From positions 6,216,618-6,280,617 of the forward strand of contig NW_006917091.1 in the NCBI RefSeq assembly GCF_000516985.1: a stretch of DNA of 64,000 nucleotides, read 5' to 3'. Of the stretch, positions 56,501-64,000 are shown one piece after another (within the stretch, counting starts at the first letter, position 1; each line of letters opens with the position of its first letter). Under the pieces are notes generated by a model. It was given only the letters and a program-made list of their open reading frames with translations, did no database searches and was not told the DNA's origin. Both the position numbers and the translations under genes were made by a program. Source of the DNA: Pestalotiopsis fici W106-1 (taxonomy: Eukaryota > Ascomycota > Sordariomycetes > Amphisphaeriales > Sporocadaceae).

Positions 56501-59500
56501 CGACATTGTGAGCAACCGAGAACGAACCACGGGAAAACCACAGCAAAGATGGACAAGGGCCATGTGTGCACTACGTACAAATCCATCCATGGGGAGGGAG
56601 GGGGGCCATAGCATACCATAGTAGTACAATACAAAATTCCGCTCTCTCATACTCTGATTCGAAGGTGCCTTGATATTGAATACGCATTAGCGCCCGGGGC
56701 GGGACCAACCGAGTCTCTAGCATTGGTCTGCAGTATGTGAGGTATGTGATGAAGAGGGCGATGGAGCTCGGGATTGGTTGATGTCCGGCAGTAGGGGGGC
56801 CGGGGTATAGCAGCTAGTGGAGGGTAGCTTTGACCAATCTGCAGCCAGGAACGGCATCTTCTGGCTTATGTATACCTTGGTCATATCAAATCATGGTTGC
56901 TAGACCCCCAGGTGCCAAGACGCCGCTCCATTGGATCGCTCAAGTCCTTGCAGCTCTTTGCAGGGCTCTAAAAAACTTGGCTGCCTTTTTGTGCTTTTTT
57001 CTCTTTCTGGTGTAGTACAATCCCCAAAGAAAATTGAAATCCCCCCAAGGCACAGCGAGGCCATGCCATCCACCTTTCTCCTTTTGTACTAGGTGGCTGT
57101 TTTTTCCCGTGAGCTCAAGTTTTTTGCAATGGCAAGTTTGGCTGTGATTTTTAGCTGATGGAGAAAAGGCCTAGGGTCTTTTTTGTCGTTGCTGGGCTAA
57201 TTTTGTCAATTAGCCCACGCAACTTTACCTTGGCAGCATGATAGACGATGCTGTCCTCAAACTATTGTTACCTGCATTACAAATACCCGGCGCTAAAGAA
57301 TCACGCCGTCGAGTCGCAGCTATCCCCTTTTGTTGTGCTATTTTTGAATTTGCCCACAATATCTCTGGGCTAATTATGCCTCTTGGTGAATGCAATGTAA
57401 CTCTCTCTGCATTCACTTCAATGTCTTTGGGGGCCCGCAGGGGAGGGAGGGAGGATCCGGAAAGATCCTCTTCCCCAGTGAGCCACTGCCAACAGCTGCT
57501 GCTCCTCCCCAGGGCTGCATATTTGACATTCTTGGCCATACTACATTGTTGGGCACGGACAAAATAGATGGCAGATCTTTCAAGTAAACATTGGCCGGTG
57601 AACCAGCGATATCAGCTTCATTTGCGTGGCTTAGAGACTGACGAGCGCCTGTCGTCGACTCACTGCAGCAGGCGGTTGACCGCAAGAACGGCTCGTGATC
57701 AAATTACCTGCAGAATTCAAAAATAGGCGTACAATTTTGTGGGCGTGTATGCTGAATTGCAGACCGACATGAAGAAAAAAAAGCCAAATTGACTCAATAA
57801 CCTGGAAAAATCATCGTCATCCAACAAGCATGCCTGGACGTTTTGGCAAGGTCGTGACGTTCAGCCCCCGCCAGGGGAAATCCTTGTCCGAAGAAGACGG
57901 GCCGGCGACGCATTGATCAAAAGCTGCAAAATGCAAATCATCTTGAGTCTTTTTGGTCTTGACAGAAATCCCCATACACCGTCATGGCAAGCAAGCATGA
58001 TGTATGTTGCTTCCTTGCCTGCTCCGCCTTCCATCCATCCCGGCTGTCAAACCCTCGCTCATCACAGGTGATAAGTGGAGACCGGTCCATTGTGATATTG
58101 CGGTGATATTGACCAAACCAAATATGTTCTGTAAAGAGACAGACCGTGTGGACCAAGATGGTGGCCTGGCAATTAGATACTACTGCACAACCGTAGATTG
58201 CGATCAATTGCACTCATCTCGGAACCAACCCGGAATCTGCAAGCACTTGGTGGAAATAAGAAAAGGAGCAAAACTTTATCTTGCTCGTTTCCCCGGGGTA
58301 TGGTGTGGTATGGTTAGCACATGTCGTATTTGCATGATGCGGCAACAAATAATGGTGAGATCTGTCTAGGCCCTAACCCCAGACTCGATCACCCTCAGGG
58401 CAGCTCAATTCTGTGATCCTAGAGGTCAATTGACAATGGCAATTCACTTTTACCGTGCCCTTGGTGAGAGTCAACCATCCACAAGAGCTGCACTCTGTTA
58501 GCAAGTGGCGTATAGAGATCTCAAGAGCACAGGCTTCAATGGAAAGCCTTGAGAGCCTCATTGGACAATGGCCGCATTCGGCTAGGTTGCATGGCATGTG
58601 CTCAGAACCTCTTTGACGACCAATATGCTCGAGACAATGTGGTTTCTCTTTTCGCGAGAACGAGTTCCGAGGTAACTCAAGGAATTGCGGTCTCTTGGTG
58701 GGTGACACGAAGCTGGCTGGGAATAGTCCAAAAAAGCAAGCAGGGAATGTGAACAGGCGACCGAGTCAGTCACGAGCTACAACGGTGATGATCGTAATTG
58801 CCCCGTCGACGCCTTCGCAACGGTGCCGCATGGCATAACATCAGTCCACCACAGCAAGCAACGAGCTCGTCTAAATGATGCGCATAACTGTAGAGTCGGT
58901 CAATGCTGCTGCGGGCCTGTCCCAGCAAGACGGTAACTTGTAAGACATGACCGGCAGTCACGAGGCTTGTCTTTCTTTTTTTGCCTCTCCTACTTAGCAA
59001 CATAACTCTGTATAGCAGGTCAATCCACTGTATAGAGAGAGCAATGCGGTGAGAAGTTATGTCGCTCATCCACTTGCTAACATCACCGGTGTAGGAAGAT
59101 TTTCCCCATGTTGAACAATGTCAAAGTCATGGGTATTTCTTACCGGTTCAATAATAAGACTTCAACCCCCCGGCAGCGCAATTGCTGCTCTTCTGCAAGA
59201 GCGGGATCACACTGCAGACGACTCATGCACATACCTGGTCTGGCAGGGAGTTGTCTGCAAGCTACCCAGCATGGGGATATCGCAACACTCGTTTAAATCC
59301 ATTCCGCCATTAATATGTTTGCTGAAAGTTTCTGCGAGTGCCTTTGTGAGAGCAGTTACACAAACGTACGTGGTTTTTTTGCGCACTGCAACTTTGGGGC
59401 CAGCCAGCAAATCCCAGCATCGCATGAAAAAGGAAGACGTTGCAATGCGTCGATATGGTTCATCTAAGATACTACACAGAGTCTCGGTTGCATGCTTTTG

Positions 59501-62084
59501 GTGGATGCAAAGCAGAAAGTGAACGTTGTGTCTTTCTTCTTCTTCTTCCACAAATTGCGGTATCGCATCGCATGGGCATTGCATTGTACCGTATCGTGCT
59601 GATTGCGCGGCGGCGATCCGCATGCCTCGTCACGTTGCTGAAAAGTATGTTAGATCATTGGCTGTTCCCGACATGATCCTTCTTGGTGCTCCGAGACCTC
59701 GTGACCTGAGCGAAGAGCGGTGATGAATAAGACGATGAAGGAGATTTGCGCGAAACGGGCACCAGTCGGGCCGCTGCCTAGTTGAGAAGGTTAAATTCTC
59801 CTAGCTGCGAACCTGATGACCCAATTTTGTATTTTAGCGGTCGGTCCGTACGGGGTCCAGGAGTTCGGGAAGGACAGTGCTCTGTCGGAGGTAGTATACT
59901 TTTTATTGTGTATCCATAGTTGGTGAAAATCCACTGGATATACTACAGTAAAAGGTTCTGACGATTGTCAGGCAGTTTGATGGGGAATGCGATACCGGAA
60001 TTAGGCCTCATCGACCAGAAGCTATTCCCAATTCCCACAATGCCAAAACCTCGTGGAGCTGCTGGTGTAGCCAATCGCTGTTGAAAGCGGCAACATTGCA
60101 CAAGGAGAGGGGTAGCAAGCCTGTATCCGCACTAAGTTGCTGTAGGCCGTTCCATGCATTAGTGCCTCCCACCCAATCTCACATAGGTCAAATTGACCCA
60201 TCAGTTCAACCATTCCCCATCGTTCCTTCTACTCACACACATCGGCACCACCACCCAAAAGACCCTGCCGCCATTTAGTGTAAGGTAGTGTAATAGTAGT
60301 GTGTGTGTTGGTGGTTAGGTACCTGGAATCTAGCTAGCTAAGGTAGGCCCTGAGTACGTAGCACTTGGAAGTTGATCAAATCATCTTGCATCTGCCAATT
60401 CTGCAGTCAGCACAGCAAGTGGTCGGTCGGTTCGTCAGTAAGGTACCTCTGTCTTGTCCAACCCTCCAGACCACCCAAAGTAGGCAGGTGGGGACGGCAC
60501 TACGCTCGACACTATTCCGTACTGTACCTACGATACGACGCGACTCGACCTCTCACTTTGTTCTGAGAGCAGATCCGGTCCATCCAACCCCAAATCAAGG
60601 GTCCTCGATTGGGCCCTCCATTGTACCGTTTCTCCAAGGCATCGTAGGATCCTCCCTCCTTCGCGTCGCTGTGATTTGCGCCATCGTTGCACCCGACAAG
60701 ATCCGGTCGGCCTATCTTTCCCTGCCGGCAAAAGACCAAGAGAGCACCCCCATCCTCCAGCCCAATAACAACCCCCTGTCGGTCCATACAGCGCTCCTTT
60801 CAAAGTCAGATCAGAAAAAGTTTTTGCAGTGAAGGCCGGAATTTTTCCTGTCACGCGATTGGCGTCTTTGGCTGCTTACCGCGGTCTGGAATTAATCTGA
60901 TAACTCCTCTCTCCATTCTTCCTGCTATCGTGGCGACGAATGGAGTCGTGAGGAGAGGCCACGGTCATGTCAGGTGTACATTTGCGCCACGTATATCTGG
61001 GTCGCATCATCCAGAGATGATAACGGGCTACGTATAACCAAGCAATAGTCAAATGGTATAGTAGAAAAGCATTATCAGCGCTTCATGGTGCGGCATGCAT
61101 GACATTGAAATCGTTAACCGTCCGACCTGATCCAGGTTAGGAGGCCCGTTACGATATTCACTTGTCATGCAGCACGTTGAGCGACAACGACTATAGTTGC
61201 CAGCCAGGAAACTCGTCTGGGCTGGTCTGAATAGAAAGCCCAGACCAAGGACCAGTCAAGCCACGCACGAGAAAAGCACGGTAACCTGACATGGGTGCAA
61301 AATCATGTCGGCGCTTAAAAAACACTGTTGCTAGGTGTGGTGAGGTGCAACCGACCAACCACGGCCCTCGGCCTATATGTGCCCCATTTGCTTCTGTCCA
61401 ACCAGCCTCTTCGTTCCAGGGGGCTTACCGCTCGGATTTCTCAGTGGTCATGGTCTGTTCTGCTGGAGGAATACTATTATTAGTGAGCATACTTACTCAC
61501 TGTACTGTACACACGAGTGCCGGCCGATACACTGGCTACTCTTCATGCAGTAGTAAAAACGCACGCACGCACGCAGCAGTGACTGTGATATGCGAGCGAG
61601 GGGGGCCCCCCAAGGAAACAAATCAACTTGTGACAATACCCGACCTTTTCTCTGTCTGCACCCACTATCCACACTATCACAACCTCTCTCTCCATGCATG
61701 AAACACACTGCGGTGAACTCACTACCTATACTTTGATATCTCTTACATATACTGCCCGCAGCCGCCCGCGCTTGTTTCTCAAACCCCTCTTTCCTCTTTT
61801 CGCGACGTGAATCCTATTTTTCTTTTATACTACCGTCCTTTTCGTTTCATCCTCGGTATATTGTCTCCTAGTATCTCATATCCATCGGGGTTTAGAAATC
61901 GAGGCACGCCGGCAACGGCCAATTGCAAAAAATATTGCAGCTCTGGAAATCAGATTTCCTTACTACAGTAAAATGGTATGACAAAACGAACCAATTCTGA
62001 ATATCATGGCTTCCAGTTTTGGAACGTGGCTTGGGCTATGTCTAACTAGAGAAAATTTACTAGTACGCACAATACTCGCACAGA
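53522..62084. other. Gene-empty stretch of about 8.5 kb
   Basis: No supported gene on either strand. Candidate frames (55625-56044, 57238-57567, 59118-59522 and 60365-60832, +; 59207-59623, -) lack domain motifs, splice logic and consistent codon character. The first about 1 kb is the promoter/leader of the Zn2Cys6 gene. The last about 500 bases (61600-62084) are pyrimidine-rich and form the leader of the SAM-domain gene. It contains a (CA)n tract at about 55472-55495 and a perfect 9-bp-stem hairpin, GGGCTAATT..AATTAGCCC, near 57195-57217. A non-coding RNA here cannot be excluded. Confidence 0.5.
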
Positions 62085-64000
62085 ATGGTCGAGAGGCCAC
62101 AGCAAGAAATGCTGCAAAAGTCTCGTCCTCACGATTCTTTCTTTGGCATGAAGGGTCCGGAGCCTAGACCGAGCTCGATAGCCACGGAAATCGTAGACAC
62201 GGATTGGGATGAAGATGATATCAATAGCGAGATTGAAGATGACGACCCGAACTCTCCCAGATTGAGTCTGAACTCGGTAGGTTTTTTCACATTTTTCGGT
62301 CTATATTAAGAGATCATGACACAGACTAACACAAATTTATAGTCGGGCCAGCAAAGTGTAACCACACTTTCCTCGTACGAGGAGGTACAGACGCCCAGGT
62401 CGAGTAGAGCGCGCACAGCATTTCCTTTCGAGTTTGACATCAAGCCGGTGGAGGGACCTAGAGGACCACATCTCTTTCGCATGTCCGCGACGTCGACAGA
62501 ATCCTTCGAACTTCAGGATGCCCTATCTCTTTCGCCAATCACACCAAGGGCTCCCAAGCCTATTGAAACGGAATTCCGCTTTCACCTCGCCCAGGAGCAA
62601 ATGCCTCCGCGATCAAGAAGCACCCCGTTCCAATTTTCGCATGAGAATCTCGATCAATACGATCTGCCAGAATGGTCACCAGAGATGGTTGCGCAGTGGA
62701 TGCTCAATGCCGACGTTGAAGCCACAGTTGCGGAGAAGTTTATCGAAAATGATATCAATGGAGAAATTTTGATCACTCTCAAGTCTGAGGACATGAAGGA
62801 GCTTGGAATATCGTCTTTTGGCATGCGGACGGCGGTATGGAATCATATATGCGAGCTCATCAAGTCGAAGCCAGAGTCACCTCGACCAGAGACACCCATT
62901 GAGGACGAAGAATGCAAAGAGGTCAGGAGGGAACGAAGGAAGCTTGAGAGATGTGAAGATGATGTGCGGCCACGACGCGGCCACAGCAAGCGACGTCTCA
63001 ACAAGCCGTCGCACGAAGATATCATCTCACCTCTCGAGTCGGTGTCAATCGTCGGAATTGAGCAGGTCATGCCGAAACCTCACAAGTGCTCCAAGGGCGA
63101 AAACTGCAAGACCTTTAGAAGGCAGCAGCGCATGATTGATCAGTTTATGAAGGAGCATCCATTTGCGGACACCAGCGGCGGGCGTATTCTGGTCGCAGGC
63201 GACCCTGGAAATGCCGCCACTGCACCGGCTCTGAACCGTCAACCCTCGACGGAGGCTCTGCGTCCCATGTCGGATGCGGTTCCTTCCGTTGTCGCTTCAT
63301 CGGACGTGCTTGGACCTGGCGCAGGCATCGGACCTTTTCAATACCTGCAAGAGGCGACCCTGCGCAACGTGCAGCACAGAGATCCTCAGGACAATGTCCG
63401 GCAGTTTCTCGAATTCCAACAGGGCGCCTCCAACGCCAGTGAGGTGCCGCCAACGCCTCCCTTTGAGTTGTACCCGCAAACACAGGCTCCTCATGAGGGT
63501 CTGCGAAGTCTGCCTAAGCTGTCCATCCCCGGCAGACAGTCAAGTCAGACTCCTCAACAGCAACGACCATCCAACCTGCGCCAGTCGTGGGTGCCTTACG
63601 CAATGGATAAGGCCGAGGCGCTGTCGCCAGACCTCACTACCCCTGTGGCACCTTACCGGTTCGGCTCTCCCTTCTCTGAGATGGACGTCCCCGTAACCTC
63701 TGTTCCTCTTGGCCCGGTAGCACGTGATGCCTCTCAGTCAGTTCCCCCGGACATGAACTACCGAGCAGGTCCCACGGCGGTGCCAGTTCGCTCCATGTCG
63801 CGGGCATCCCGCCGGCCGTCTTTCCAGGTCATGGCTCCGCTGCAGGAGTATGCCGCTGCGTCGCCCACTTATCACAATGCTCCCACGTCGCCGGCATCAA
63901 AGCGATCCTCGCTACAGAGATCACCACCAAAGGCACCAGCTCAGAGGGGGCAGCAGAAGCCGCTCCAGGCACCGCCACGGGCACAATATCCCTGGTCCAC
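62085..64000 (+). CDS. SAM-domain protein, 5' part (runs off window)
   Basis: Join 62085-62276 and 62343 to the window end (intron GTAGGT..TTATAG, 66 bp). The frame stays open for the last 1658 bases, so at least 616 residues are present and the 3' end is missing. Residues 1-64 are acidic (DTDWDEDDINSEIEDDD). A SAM domain covers about 171-238: LPEWSPEMVAQWML, then FIENDINGEILITL, then DMKELGISSFGMRTAVW. Such domains self-associate or bind RNA or partner SAM domains. A charged RRERRKLER stretch and a Cys/Lys-rich segment (KPHKCSKGENCKTF) come next, followed by long Pro/Ser/Gln-rich sequence. The layout fits the fungal proteins annotated as SAM and PH domain proteins (Boi-like, in polarity and secretion). 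The PH domain would lie outside this window, so that part is inference. The ATG has an AGAATGGTC context. Confidence 0.82.

Noticed and set aside
59380..59405. Possible extra copy of the dispersed motif outside the accessory block
   Set aside because: CACTGCAACTTTGGGGCC matches only the first half, and the second half is unlike the consensus. Chance is likely.

Overview
This window looks like nuclear DNA of a filamentous ascomycete, probably a Sordariomycete and perhaps of the order Hypocreales. The genes are compact, with short introns (about 50-230 bp) that have GT..AG borders and several recognisable branch sites. Msn2/Seb1, Dph6, Hcs1-type helicase, Shr3 and GH47 genes are separated by long non-coding stretches. 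One gene is of the STAND/NACHT (NLR-like) type, and one pseudogene carries damage typical of repeat-induced point mutation (RIP). No rRNA, tRNA, CRISPR array or bacterial operon structure was seen. Two 100-N assembly gaps are present (1781-1880 and 17742-17841).

Left conserved part (about 3.7-23 kb, all genes on +): an Msn2/Seb1-type stress C2H2 regulator with an intron-bearing leader; diphthine-ammonia ligase (Dph6); a small DUF202 membrane protein of the type linked to vacuole/SPX biology; an Hcs1/IGHMBP2-type superfamily-1 helicase in five exons; and a 655-residue coiled-coil protein of unknown function. About 4.9 kb between the last two appears gene-free and holds a (GT)n microsatellite with a gap inside it.

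Accessory part (about 23.8-42 kb): three intact genes, all on -, are a large NACHT protein (DUF7708-like N-terminus, coiled coil, P-loop NTPase, degenerate C-terminal part), a MYND zinc-finger protein, and a DUF2235 (Tle1-like) hydrolase. Around them lie decayed sequences: a haloperoxidase/peroxygenase pseudogene broken only by TAA/TAG codons, other coding remnants, a 258-bp Mutator-like MITE with a 9-bp target duplication, and at least nine copies of an about 33-bp motif that I cannot assign to a known family. The block looks like a fast-evolving compartment with self/non-self recognition functions and transposon and RIP history.

Right conserved part (about 42.8-64 kb): a GH47 alpha-mannosidase, the Shr3 amino-acid-permease chaperone, a cysteine-rich single-pass membrane protein (-), a Zn2Cys6 regulator (-), about 8.5 kb without a recognisable gene, and the 5' part of a SAM-domain gene that runs off the window end. 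The mannosidase and Shr3 both act in the early secretory pathway, but nothing suggests co-regulation. The genes otherwise look independently transcribed.
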